Source: JBGSKV01 sp041740975
GTDB taxonomy: Bacteria > Bdellovibrionota_B > Oligoflexia > Oligoflexales > JALZUQ01
Direction of reading: 5' to 3'
Assembly (NCBI GenBank): GCA_041740975.1
Contig: JBGSKV010000117.1
Location: 62,001 to 126,000 of the forward strand
DNA: 64,000 bases
Shown here: positions 43,452 through 52,381 of the stretch, in pieces
How positions within the stretch are numbered: position 1 is the stretch's first letter
Layout: every line of letters begins with the position of its first letter
Program-made: the position numbers and the translations under genes
Notes under the pieces: model-generated
Database searches by the model: none
What the model was told of the DNA's origin: nothing
The model's input: only the letters and a program-made list of their open reading frames with translations

Positions 43452-44903
43452 TTAATTTCTACTTAAAATGTGATTTTTGAGTTTATGTTGAACACCGGAA
43501 AAGCTTCCGCTGCTCATGAAGATGATGGCGTCACCTTTTTTGAGGTGCTTGCAAGCATAGTCGAGAAGGTCTTCATTCGAAGCAAACGCTTGGGCATTGG
43601 CACCTACAGCATCACAGAGCTTTTTTGTATCCATTCTATTTTCGGGAAGGATGCGAGAGTCCTGCGGGCACTCACCAATCCATACTTGGTCAGCAACCCC
43701 CAAAGAATCTGCAAATTTTTTCATAAAAATGCTGCGACGGGCCGTGGCGTTTCTCGGTTCGAAAGCCACAACGAGCCTTCGCTCTGGATGACTGAGTCGA
43801 TAACTTTGCAATACCTTTTGTACGGCTGTCGGATGATGAGCAAAATCCTCGTACACGGTGATCCCATTTTTATCAGCGAGTTTATCGAGTCGCCTGGCCA
43901 CACCGCGAAAACGCGCGATGATCCCTACTAAAGTTTCGGAATCGATCGACGGGATCTCTTCGTCTCTTATTAAGCAGTCAAGGAGTGCAATGACTTGCGT
44001 GAAATTAGCGAGGTTATGCCCGCCTTCCATCATAGTGGAGAAGCGAAAATTTCCGAGATTTGGGGTTTGAACGTCTGCCCACCACTGCTCTTCGGTGTGC
44101 CCAAAGTGCGTTAAAGAAACATCCCCTTTCTGGGATGTGTCCGTTGCGACTCTCGTCACTCTGTCCAGCATATTAAGGGATTTTAGAAGCTTGAAAATAC
44201 CTTCATCGCTAACGTTAGCGATAATATTTTTCGGAGATTTTACGAGCGCGATCAACTTGGTAAACTGACGCTCAATCGCTTCGAGGTTTTCAAAAATATC
44301 AGCATGATCGAACTCCAGATTGTTCAAGATGAGATATTTTGGACAGTAATGCAGAAATTTGGAATCCTTATCAAAAAAAGCGGTGTCATACTCATCACCT
44401 TCGATGACAAAGAAACCATTTTGTTGGCTTTTTCCAAGGCTGAAACTTCGCGGCAAATCTTTCGGTGATCCGCCAATAAGGTAGCCGGGATTGTGTCCCA
44501 ATTCTTTTAGTAAAAAAGCAGTCATAGTAGACGTGGTGGTTTTTCCGTGTGTTCCCGCGACTACGAGAGAACATGAATTTCTAAGAAAAGCTTCCCCCAT
44601 AAGGGCAGGAAAGCTCGTAAACGGAATAGCGTCCAGCGCCGCTTTTTCGATTTCGGGATGGCCTTTCGAAAGTACGTTAGCCACAACTACACAGTCTGGC
44701 TTTATTTTATCGACATTAGAAGGGCTGTACGGAGTCATGACTGGGATTTTCAAGTCATCCAACATTGTCGACATGGGTGGGTAAATACCAGCGTCACTTC
44801 CTGATACATCAAAGCCGGCTTCTTGGCACAGCCCCGCGACGGCAGCCATGCCAGTGCCGCCTATTCCCATAAAGTAGATGCGAGAGCCTGGTTTTAAGTT
44901 CAT
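43452..44903 (-). CDS. mpl: Murein peptide ligase
   Basis: 483 residues from the ATG at 44903, which overlaps the ldcA stop by 4 bp; an upstream ATG adds a non-conserved stretch. Mur-ligase with FMGIGGTGMA at the N-terminus, the ATP loop GTHGKTTT (117-124), and the Mpl mark GDEYDTAFFDKDSKF followed by LNNLEFDHADIF, which distinguishes it from MurC. It reattaches recovered L-Ala-D-Glu-mDAP tripeptide to UDP-MurNAc in murein recycling. Partnered with LdcA directly upstream. Confidence 0.93.
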   Translation of the reverse strand: MNLKPGSRIYFMGIGGTGMAAVAGLCQEAGFDVSGSDAGIYPPMSTMLDDLKIPVMTPYSPSNVDKIKPDCVVVANVLSKGHPEIEKAALDAIPFTSFPALMGEAFLRNSCSLVVAGTHGKTTTSTMTAFLLKELGHNPGYLIGGSPKDLPRSFSLGKSQQNGFFVIEGDEYDTAFFDKDSKFLHYCPKYLILNNLEFDHADIFENLEAIERQFTKLIALVKSPKNIIANVSDEGIFKLLKSLNMLDRVTRVATDTSQKGDVSLTHFGHTEEQWWADVQTPNLGNFRFSTMMEGGHNLANFTQVIALLDCLIRDEEIPSIDSETLVGIIARFRGVARRLDKLADKNGITVYEDFAHHPTAVQKVLQSYRLSHPERRLVVAFEPRNATARRSIFMKKFADSLGVADQVWIGECPQDSRILPENRMDTKKLCDAVGANAQAFASNEDLLDYACKHLKKGDAIIFMSSGSFSGVQHKLKNHILSRN

Positions 44904-45781
44904 CGTATCGTCCACCCTAACTTTCCGTTCAAATCCAAAATCGCTTCCGCACCTATGCCAAAAGGCATGTTTGGGCTGCAATGCCCAAAACTTTCTGTAC
45001 TGTAAATGGGAACACCACTAACCAAATGCATTTGCTTGGCAAGTCGCAACTTAGTTTCCGTATACTCGTTTGGCTCGCAAAAATCTGTCAAACGCCCAAG
45101 CACGACGGCTTTGAATCCTGTGGCGATGCCCGCTTGATGCCACTGATTCCAAAAGCGAAGAAGGCGTGCGGGATGTTCATTAATATCTTCTAGTAATAAA
45201 ATGTTTTCTTTAGGTGTGAGTTTGAAATAGGGCGTCGCTATTAAGTTGGTGAGCACCGAGAAACAACCTCCTACCATACGTCCCACGAGGTTCTGATTTT
45301 GTCCCGCAAGCAATGTCAGAGATAAGCATTCGGACCAAGGATGATTTTTTCCCAGAAATCCAAGAAGCATATCGATATCTTCTTTGTGATGACCCCACAA
45401 CGTCGAGCCTGGCATGGGAGCGTGAAGGCCTTGCCATCCTAGCTGCAAATAAACTGCATTTTGAAGTGCCGTAATATCTGAGAAGCCAATAATAGTTTTC
45501 GGTCTCACTTTTTTCAGAGAATGCCAATCAAGAAAAGGCAATAAATCACTAACACCATAGCCCCCGCGAGCGGCGAGGATATAGTCTACTGAGCCATTCA
45601 ACGCAGAAAGCAGTTGTGCAAGGCGTGCATCTCGACTGGCGCTCGTGTATGGCCAGGACGACTCGACTTTGAGTGGTTCGTAAATGGCCTCAAAGCCGGC
45701 TTCAGAAAGCTGGTTAATGTTTTTGAGAAGGCTAGCAGAGTGAGCCGATCCTGCTGGTTCTATGAGCTGAATGGATTTCAA
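44900..45781 (-). CDS. ldcA: LD-carboxypeptidase
   Basis: Cytosolic serine peptidase (S66) that removes the terminal D-Ala from recycled tetrapeptide, giving the tripeptide used by Mpl. 293 residues. Nucleophile Ser101 lies in GFSDITAL, after ARGGYGVSDLLP; the acidic partner is in LLLEDINEHPAR and the His in SFGHCSPNMPFG. Start ATG at 45781; overlaps mpl by 4 bp, so the two murein recycling steps are co-translated. Confidence 0.93.
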   Translation of the reverse strand: MKSIQLIEPAGSAHSASLLKNINQLSEAGFEAIYEPLKVESSWPYTSASRDARLAQLLSALNGSVDYILAARGGYGVSDLLPFLDWHSLKKVRPKTIIGFSDITALQNAVYLQLGWQGLHAPMPGSTLWGHHKEDIDMLLGFLGKNHPWSECLSLTLLAGQNQNLVGRMVGGCFSVLTNLIATPYFKLTPKENILLLEDINEHPARLLRFWNQWHQAGIATGFKAVVLGRLTDFCEPNEYTETKLRLAKQMHLVSGVPIYSTESFGHCSPNMPFGIGAEAILDLNGKLGWTIR

Positions 45782-45900
45782 TTAAAATGCCTCGGGGAAA
45801 TTTTGAGAAGATCCTCACGGCACTATGTGCCTCAGGATATAATCCTTTGGTTCTCTAGGGAAAATTATAGCGTATGGGATGGGGGTTTTACAAAGAAAAG

Positions 45901-45932
45901 AAAATACGGGGAAGAGGTCTCCCCCGTATTTT
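45901..45932 (-). terminator. Hairpin terminator after the LysM lipoprotein gene
   Basis: A perfect 11-bp stem AAAATACGGGG / CCCCGTATTTT (45901-45911 and 45922-45932) sits 9 bp after the stop on the minus strand; the T tract is TTTTCTTTTC. It may work in both directions. Confidence 0.75.
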
Positions 45933-45940
45933 AATTAAGA

Positions 45941-47041
45941 CTAGTGACTCGTCGAGTCACTGTTTTCGGTAGGTGCGTCCGTCGTCTGTTCAGTCGGAGA
46001 CTGTTCCATCGGTTGGTCGGCTGTTTCTTCTGTAGGCTGCTCTGGAGTAGATTCTACAGTTTGAGCTGCAGGCTCGGTTGTTTCTGCAGGTTTTTGAGTA
46101 GCGAGCTGTTCATTGTAGCCAATCTTCTGTCCAACCCAAATCACGTCTGGATTAGGAACGGCTTCTTTGTTTCGCTCGGCGAGTTCACGCCACTTGTTGG
46201 CATCACCGTAGACGCGCATAGCAAGTTCGCTAAGTGTGTCACCGGCTTGGACTTCAACATGTGGACCGTCTGGTGTGATCATTTTCGGGAGTGGGCCTTG
46301 CGAGCGTCCTTTGGTAGGGGCTGACGCAGTAGACACGCCTGAGTAGAAGATCTTGTTACCAGGGAAGATGAGATGTGGGTTCGATAAGCTGTTTTGTTCA
46401 GCAAGCTTCGGCCATGTGCGGTAGCTACCAGTTGTGCGTTGAGCGATCTGGCTCAAAGTGTCACCTGCTTGTACGACATAGAATTCGCCTGACTGATTTG
46501 ACGATGAAGCCATTCCACCCGCGCTGCCCTCAGAGGCGGCCGGGGAGGCTGAGCTTTCATCATCTAGGCTTACGTATCCGTCCGAGTCAGCTTCCGTTGC
46601 CGCAACGCTTTCACTAGCTGTTGGGTACGTAGCTATCGGTGTCCGGCGACCACTATCGCCTGGGGTTGGTGCTGCACCCAAAGAATCTTCGCCTTCGTTA
46701 ATGTTAGCGAGCATCTCTTTGAGCTCATCGTCTGTTGCGTCTTCTTCGCTGACTGCTGAGTCTGAAGTTACGGCGTCTTCTGCGTCAGAGATTGAGTCAC
46801 CCATATCTGCAACTTCGGCAGAGGCAGGAACATCTTCTCCATCCACAACTTCGTACTCTTCAGAATTTACTGACTTCGGATCAACTTGGTTCCCGTTCTC
46901 ATCAACGTAAACATATTCGTAGTCTTCGCCAACTTGCTCAGCTACTTCATTGTCACTTGATGATGTACAGGCCATTGAACCGAACATCATTGCAGCAGCT
47001 AGCAACATTCCTATTGGATTGTTTTTGCTACTGATAAACAT
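45941..47041 (-). CDS. Lipoprotein with two LysM domains
   Basis: 366 residues. Lipoprotein (Cys25 after GSMAC), then a long acidic disordered linker (30-185) and two LysM domains, at about 190-235 (VVQAGDTLSQIAQRTTG ... IFPGNKIFY) and 265-310 (VQAGDTLSELAMRVYG ... VIWVGQKIGY), followed by a Thr/Glu/Gln/Pro-rich tail. LysM binds murein glycan. It may tether the envelope. Upstream (47042-47444) lies a repeat-bearing regulatory stretch shared with the divergent gene. Confidence 0.88.
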   Translation of the reverse strand: MFISSKNNPIGMLLAAAMMFGSMACTSSSDNEVAEQVGEDYEYVYVDENGNQVDPKSVNSEEYEVVDGEDVPASAEVADMGDSISDAEDAVTSDSAVSEEDATDDELKEMLANINEGEDSLGAAPTPGDSGRRTPIATYPTASESVAATEADSDGYVSLDDESSASPAASEGSAGGMASSSNQSGEFYVVQAGDTLSQIAQRTTGSYRTWPKLAEQNSLSNPHLIFPGNKIFYSGVSTASAPTKGRSQGPLPKMITPDGPHVEVQAGDTLSELAMRVYGDANKWRELAERNKEAVPNPDVIWVGQKIGYNEQLATQKPAETTEPAAQTVESTPEQPTEETADQPMEQSPTEQTTDAPTENSDSTSH

Positions 47042-47444
47042 TTATAACTCCTCGATAAAAAATCACGTTTTAGAAAATTAAGTAGTTTTTGGAATACTGT
47101 TTTGGAGACGTTATTCCGGACTAAAGACACTAGACACTATGGGACGTATTTGTTTGATGAGCTTTCGGATGAAACGGAAATGACTTTAGTGATACTGACT
47201 AAAATTTAGGCGTTTTTGGTCTTTAAATCTTTGTGACTAGGTAACCTCAACCTAGTCATTGTCAGTTAAGACTTTCAGTGACTAGTCACAGCGGGGTGAC
47301 TAGGCAGAAACGAATATATTTTTTCTAAGCGTGTATAGACAACATTCTTAACGCAACATTAACTTTTAAAATCGTGACAACTTGGCAGGGCTACGTTACG
47401 CTATTTTTAGTCATCCATTGGCAATTTAATAAGGACTTAGCGAA
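47042..47444. other. Divergent intergenic region with TGACTAG motifs
   Basis: 403 bp between divergent genes. No open frame with coding features. It holds four TGACTAG half-sites (see the operator feature) and a possible fifth, TGACTAAA at 47196-47203. A short inverted repeat (GGAATA..TATTCC, near 47094) and A+T-rich stretches also occur. A convincing sigma-70 promoter could not be picked by eye. Confidence 0.6.
47234..47304. promoter_or_regulatory. Putative operator: four TGACTAG half-sites
   Basis: TGACTAGGT at 47234-47242 faces its exact complement ACCTAGTCA at 47250-47258 across 7 bp. A palindromic TGACTAGTCA follows at 47279-47288, and TGACTAGG at 47297-47304. Four copies in 71 bp is far above chance. 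The site could bind a dimeric regulator of the LysM lipoprotein, the phospholipase D-like gene or both. The cognate regulator is not identified. Confidence 0.6.
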
Positions 47445-48785
47445 ATGAAGCTGATATTCATTATCTCTGCCTTTATGACACGAACGCTTCCTCCTGGTAA
47501 GTGGTTTCGATCATCTATTACTATCCAAGGCCAATTTTTATTGGCCTTCTTTTTGTCTGCTTCAGTCAGTTACGCGGAAACGTCTGACGTTGCCGTCGGC
47601 GGTGAGCGTCGAATGCTCAAAACGACTTTTCAACATGAAATCATCACAAGCGATATCTTCCCATGGTTAAGTGGTGACCGCCAAGGACCGGTGTCCGATG
47701 TCAAAGGTAAGATGGCTACAAGGCTAGACGAACTTCTCAAATCCTCCAATAAGTGGGTGGACGTTGCGATATATGGTGTTGATCGTCAGAACTGGCTTCT
47801 GGATACAGTCCAAGGGCTAGTTGAGCGCAACTTACGAGTGCGATTTGTCGTTGACCAGGCTAAAGGCGACAAAGGCGACTGGGATCCAGAAAACTTCACT
47901 TATCCGGATACAGCGCTTTTGCCAAACTATGTACCTGAAGAAAATATCAAAATCGACATTGGCCCGAGTGGCAATGCCCGAAGTTCTACGATGCACAATA
48001 AGTTCGTGGTTTTTGATGAAAAGAAGGTATGGCTTGGCAGTGTGAATATGAGTCGAACTGAGATTGGTTCAGAGTACAATGCAAACACGGTGCTTGTTGT
48101 AAATTCACCTGAGATAGCTGATATCTACAATCGTGAATTCAAACAGATGTTTGATGGCGAACGTTTTAGTCGCAAAAAAGTTTCTTCGGCCAGACCTGAT
48201 TACATCTACACAGATGGAACAGAAATTAGCGTCTTCTTCTCGCCGCAAGACAACACAAAAGACATGGCGATTGTCCCTTTTATAAGAAATGCGAAAAAAT
48301 CCATTAATGTGGGTATGTTTTTTCTCACAGATGAAACGGTCGCGGAAGAGCTTGCTAAGGCAGCGAAAGAGCGAAACGTAAAAGTTCGAGTCATTGTCGA
48401 TGCGCTTGCAGCTCGCTCTTCTTCTTCTGCTCCACTTATCAAATGGATGCGACGCCGCGGGGTCGAAATTCTGATTGAGACTTGGGGTGGCAAGATGCAT
48501 ATGAAAACGGCAACAGCCGATGGCAAACACACGCTCATGGGATCCATGAATTGGTCCGTATCGGGTGAAGTTGACAATGACGAAAACACCATCGTAATCC
48601 GCAATAACACTAAGGTTGCGAAGAAAATTGACGCTTATTTTGAAAAGCTCTGGGCTTCGATCGACGTCAATGTTGACGTATTCAAAGTCTATGCAGAGGG
48701 AAAGAACTCGAAAAATTCCTGTTTTGATGGGCTAGATAATGATTATGATGGTACCGTAGACAGTGATGACCCAGGCTGTAAGTAA
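47445..48785 (+). CDS. Secreted phospholipase D-family enzyme
   Basis: 446 residues. Export signal (ITIQGQFLLAFFLSASVSYA) after a longer basic n-region; the first ATG at 47445 has AAGGA 10 nt upstream. Two HxKxxxxD motifs mark the PLD superfamily: HNKFVVFD with GSVNMS at about 180-200, and HMKTATAD with GSMNWS at about 350-375. It hydrolyses phosphodiesters, as a lipase or a nuclease. The C-terminus is a Cys-flanked NDYDGTVDSDDPGC tail, an Asp-rich calcium-type motif seen on secreted proteins of delta-type bacteria. Confidence 0.9.
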   Translation: MKLIFIISAFMTRTLPPGKWFRSSITIQGQFLLAFFLSASVSYAETSDVAVGGERRMLKTTFQHEIITSDIFPWLSGDRQGPVSDVKGKMATRLDELLKSSNKWVDVAIYGVDRQNWLLDTVQGLVERNLRVRFVVDQAKGDKGDWDPENFTYPDTALLPNYVPEENIKIDIGPSGNARSSTMHNKFVVFDEKKVWLGSVNMSRTEIGSEYNANTVLVVNSPEIADIYNREFKQMFDGERFSRKKVSSARPDYIYTDGTEISVFFSPQDNTKDMAIVPFIRNAKKSINVGMFFLTDETVAEELAKAAKERNVKVRVIVDALAARSSSSAPLIKWMRRRGVEILIETWGGKMHMKTATADGKHTLMGSMNWSVSGEVDNDENTIVIRNNTKVAKKIDAYFEKLWASIDVNVDVFKVYAEGKNSKNSCFDGLDNDYDGTVDSDDPGCK

Positions 48786-48800
48786 GGTCCATTATTCGTG

Positions 48801-49406
48801 ATGAATTCAGAGACTCGCTCAATATATCGTAAAAGCCTTATCGCTTTTTTTATCATATTTATGTCTAGTGTGATTTTAGATCAAGTCTCTAAAATTCATG
48901 CCGAAAGAACGCTTCTTAAGTATTCGCATGAAAAAGATTTGAAAATCTATCAAGGTTCAACTGTCCCGGTATTTGTCTCGGAGCGAATCGCAGAAAAGAA
49001 ACCAGGTCTTTTTTTCGGATTCACGTATGTCCGTAATCAAGGTGCAGCTTGGGGAGCTTTGAATGATCTCGACGATAAATATCGGATTCCATTTTTTTAT
49101 TTAGTGACGTCGGTCGCGATTGTTATGATATTTTTCTTCTTAAAATCCACGCCCTTAGCCAATCGCTTGCCGCGCTATGCCCTCATTTTGGTTTTGTCAG
49201 GTGCCGTCGGAAATTTCATCGACCGCCTGCGACTGGGATATGTGATCGACTGGATTGATTTTAAATGGAATATCTTAGGTTGGTACTATGATTTCCCTAA
49301 GTTCAATGTTGCCGACTCCTGCATTTCGGTGGGTATTGGTTTACTCATATTCGATATGATCGTCTTAGAAAAACGTCGTAACACCGCAAACGAAAAAATC
49401 GCCTAA
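48801..49406 (+). CDS. lspA: Lipoprotein signal peptidase
   Basis: Aspartic protease of the inner membrane that cleaves prolipoproteins, an essential step for the many lipoproteins here. 201 residues from the ATG at 48801 (a GTG at 48798 directly precedes it). Four membrane helices, VRNQGAAWG, and the two catalytic Asp in GNFIDRLRLG and FNVADS. The periplasmic stretch after helix 1 is longer than in E. coli LspA (164 residues). 15 bp after the phospholipase D-like gene. Confidence 0.95.
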   Translation: MNSETRSIYRKSLIAFFIIFMSSVILDQVSKIHAERTLLKYSHEKDLKIYQGSTVPVFVSERIAEKKPGLFFGFTYVRNQGAAWGALNDLDDKYRIPFFYLVTSVAIVMIFFFLKSTPLANRLPRYALILVLSGAVGNFIDRLRLGYVIDWIDFKWNILGWYYDFPKFNVADSCISVGIGLLIFDMIVLEKRRNTANEKIA

Positions 49407-49479
49407 AGCAAATTCGAATGTGTCCGAACTGTGTAATGTCTTATGATGACAGTAGACTTTTCAGTTTGAGGCAGAAAAA

Positions 49480-51738
49480 TTGCGTTACAAGGTAATTATA
49501 GCGTTGTTGCTCTATATGGGTACCACACCGGTCGCTCATTGCCACGTGGTCGAATGGCGAGCGAGTGTTGCGAATGATGCAACCTGGCAACTCATCCAAA
49601 ATGTCGATCGCCTTGATAGTGGTTCCACTAAACAAAACTTTATGACTTTGGATCTCGTTGAGAAGCTCATTGAGACTCAGCCGCGAGCAGCACTGCAGTA
49701 TCTCAACCAAGCCTCTACTTTGCAGCCGAAACTCGTGGATACATTTGACTACTTCAAATTCAAAGTTCTATACAAAATCGGCGAATATCGTGAGGCAATC
49801 GCGCTGGGTTCCAAACTTATGCAGCGTCCCATTGTTAGAAACTGGCAGTTGTACTTATCCGAAAAACTTATCGAACTCCACTCACTCAATCAAGATTGGG
49901 CACAAGTCGCAGAGCACTTCCGTAGCGCATCAAATCGCCTTGGTTTATCGAAAATTTCATCTGAGACTCTTCGGCATGTAGCTATCGCCTACCATAAGAA
50001 TGGTAGTATGAGTCAGTTTTACGATGTCATTGAAAACATAGCTTCACAATTCCCTCATACGAACGATGCACGGTGGGCATTTCATTGGCTCATGGATCTT
50101 AGCTGTGAAAATAAACCTGAACATTATGTCTTTAGCGAAGAATTGCTGAGGCGCTTAAGTTGGAACACGCAGGTTTATCCCGATTTGAAAGAGGCTATCC
50201 TTGCCATTGTGGAAGATCGACCAGTTCGCTTATTGAATCGTCAAGTTGTCAGAATGGACATTTTTGGCCGCCTTCGCATGTTGATGGGGCTGAGATTCTT
50301 CGATGAAGTGGACAAGATTGGCCAAGAAATTCTTGTGCAAAGAGGTATGTATAGTAAGCGACAAGTACAGGGTGCGCTTGAGCTTTTGGCTCGGAATGCC
50401 ATTCGCATGGCAGACGCAAGATTGGCTGCCGAATATTTTATCGAACTGATGGAATCAGTCCCTGGATACGTGTCCAGTGACAATTACTCATTGGCTGACG
50501 CAATGCGCTATCTGAGTAAGTACCGTACGGCCCATGCCCTTTACAAAAAATCACCTTATGCGTACGACCGCATGGAAAATACCTGGCAGCAGTTCTGGAT
50601 GGCGTATCGTGGCGAAGACTTTGAATCCGCGCTGCAAACTTTAACCGAAAAAGAAGCAACCATACGTGGGCGTGATACGGATGGCAATGTGGCGCCCATT
50701 TACTGGCGAGCCAAAATCCTCGAAAAACAGGGCAAAATAGCGGAATCAGAAGCGCTCTATAAATCCGTATTGGCGGAAGCTGGTCAAAACTATTACGCAA
50801 CACTTATTCTAAGAAAACAACCTGAGATTGCAAACGCGGTGCAACTGTCGTCCGAAGAAGATATAAATTATCCGCCGCAGAAACAGAAAAAAGAAATATT
50901 GTTGGCATCGATAGGCGAGTTGCCGACCCCGATGTTTACGGGTCTTGAAAGTGACATCGCGACCGTTGAAGAACTTATTTCCAATGAACTTTATGATTCT
51001 GCTCGTCAAAAGATCGCGGATATTATTAAGCGCGACACATTGAATGATGAAAGCGCGCTCAAGTTGCATCTTCTTTTAAACAAAGCAGGCGACTTTGAGC
51101 CCAAAACCAGGCTTTTGACCAAGCTTAGTGTTTTGAACTTCGAAAATGGTGGTGGCTTGGCTGACCTGAACAATCAGCAAAAAGAAAATAATGAAAACTG
51201 GAGAGTTTATTATCCGCGCGCTTATCGAGATATCGTTGATAAGTACGCGAAGCAATTTGGTATTGAACCACTGTTTTTCCTGAGTGTCATGCGTGCGGAG
51301 AGTTATTATCGAGAACATGCATCGTCCATTGTAGGCGCGCGTGGGCTTGTGCAAATCATGCCCTTTACTGGAATTCGTATTGCAAAAGATCTTGGTGATG
51401 AAAAGTTTGTGCCGACAGATCTTGGTAAACCAAAAATTAACATTGCTTACGGTGCATACTACCTTAGTAAACTTCTGCAGTACTACGACAACAATCCATA
51501 CGTTGCCTTGGCCGCCTACAACGCCGGGCCAGACGCGGTCAATTTCTGGCTAGAGTCCTGCAAAGGCTGTCAAATCGACGAATTCGTTGAGTCGATTCCA
51601 TTTCGCGAAACTAGGCGATATGTAAAGAAAGTTTCTAAATACCATCAGATGTACCAAAATATTTATCAACGTCCGACGGAGTTTAGTAATTGGCCGAAAT
51701 TACCAGAAAATTTGGGTCCAATTAGCAAAGTTTATTGA
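49480..51738 (+). CDS. Soluble lytic transglycosylase-type protein (Slt70-like)
   Basis: 752 residues from a TTG at 49480, 9 nt after GAGG, with an export signal (VIIALLLYMG). Residues 40-580 are helical repeats, as in Slt70. The C-terminal domain is a goose-lysozyme-like SLT domain: catalytic Glu in VMRAESYYREHA, GARGLVQIMP, NIAYGAYYLSKLL and VALAAYNAGPDAV. It cleaves glycan strands with 1,6-anhydro ends, supplying muropeptides for the recycling genes nearby. Starts about 70 bp after lspA. Confidence 0.93.
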   Translation: MRYKVIIALLLYMGTTPVAHCHVVEWRASVANDATWQLIQNVDRLDSGSTKQNFMTLDLVEKLIETQPRAALQYLNQASTLQPKLVDTFDYFKFKVLYKIGEYREAIALGSKLMQRPIVRNWQLYLSEKLIELHSLNQDWAQVAEHFRSASNRLGLSKISSETLRHVAIAYHKNGSMSQFYDVIENIASQFPHTNDARWAFHWLMDLSCENKPEHYVFSEELLRRLSWNTQVYPDLKEAILAIVEDRPVRLLNRQVVRMDIFGRLRMLMGLRFFDEVDKIGQEILVQRGMYSKRQVQGALELLARNAIRMADARLAAEYFIELMESVPGYVSSDNYSLADAMRYLSKYRTAHALYKKSPYAYDRMENTWQQFWMAYRGEDFESALQTLTEKEATIRGRDTDGNVAPIYWRAKILEKQGKIAESEALYKSVLAEAGQNYYATLILRKQPEIANAVQLSSEEDINYPPQKQKKEILLASIGELPTPMFTGLESDIATVEELISNELYDSARQKIADIIKRDTLNDESALKLHLLLNKAGDFEPKTRLLTKLSVLNFENGGGLADLNNQQKENNENWRVYYPRAYRDIVDKYAKQFGIEPLFFLSVMRAESYYREHASSIVGARGLVQIMPFTGIRIAKDLGDEKFVPTDLGKPKINIAYGAYYLSKLLQYYDNNPYVALAAYNAGPDAVNFWLESCKGCQIDEFVESIPFRETRRYVKKVSKYHQMYQNIYQRPTEFSNWPKLPENLGPISKVY

Positions 51739-51835
51739 GTTGGTAGGCAAGCTGCCAATGTCAAATATGCCTTTAAAATGATAAAATAATAGCTAGGACA
51801 CATCTAAAACTTATCACGAAATCTTTGGAGTATGT

Positions 51836-52381
51836 ATGGCCCAGCAATGGCTATCCATCGTTGAATATGCGCGGGCATTCTCTGTCTCTGATATGACAGT
51901 ACGCCGTCGCATTAAAACTGGAAAATTACAGTCAGTCCTACGCGATGGAAAATACTACATTCCAGTTGAAGTTGGTGTAGATGGTGGCTACATCAAGCCA
52001 TCGTCAACGCGACCAAAGCCGATGATCAATCCTCCAAAAAAACCGGAACCACCAACTGAAAATGATTTTGAACTTATTCACTCTCAGCGTCCGCATACAC
52101 CTACGCCCATTCATGTTCAAAAAGAAGTGCGTGTTCTTGAGCCAACGACTGCCTTTGAAAATTTAACGCAGACGAAACCAGACGCTGGAATCGTCGAAGT
52201 TTGTCAAAAAATGCTTACGAAGCTTCACAATACGGAAGCATTGATGAGTAGCAAATATCAAGCTCAAATGCAGGCATTACTTAGTGACTCTAAGCGCAAG
52301 GATAGTGAAATTGGGCAACTCAAGCAGCAAATAGAGGACCTACAGGTCCTAGTAAAAATCTTAGAATCAAACTCTAACTGA
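51836..52381 (+). CDS. Small DNA-binding protein with HTH and coiled coil
   Basis: 181 residues. N-terminal MerR/excisionase-like helix-turn-helix (SIVEYARAFSVSDMTVRRRIKTGKL, then a short wing DGKYYIPVE). A Pro/Lys-rich linker (60-105) leads to a C-terminal coiled coil (145-180, KDSEIGQLKQQIEDLQVL). Single-copy transcriptional regulator or architectural protein; target unknown. Its 3' end overlaps queA by 8 bp on the other strand. Confidence 0.75.
   Translation: MAQQWLSIVEYARAFSVSDMTVRRRIKTGKLQSVLRDGKYYIPVEVGVDGGYIKPSSTRPKPMINPPKKPEPPTENDFELIHSQRPHTPTPIHVQKEVRVLEPTTAFENLTQTKPDAGIVEVCQKMLTKLHNTEALMSSKYQAQMQALLSDSKRKDSEIGQLKQQIEDLQVLVKILESNSN

Noticed and set aside
45614..45934. 106-residue open frame opposite ldcA
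   Set aside because: It is antisense to ldcA and the upstream spacer, without a ribosome binding site or recognisable domain.
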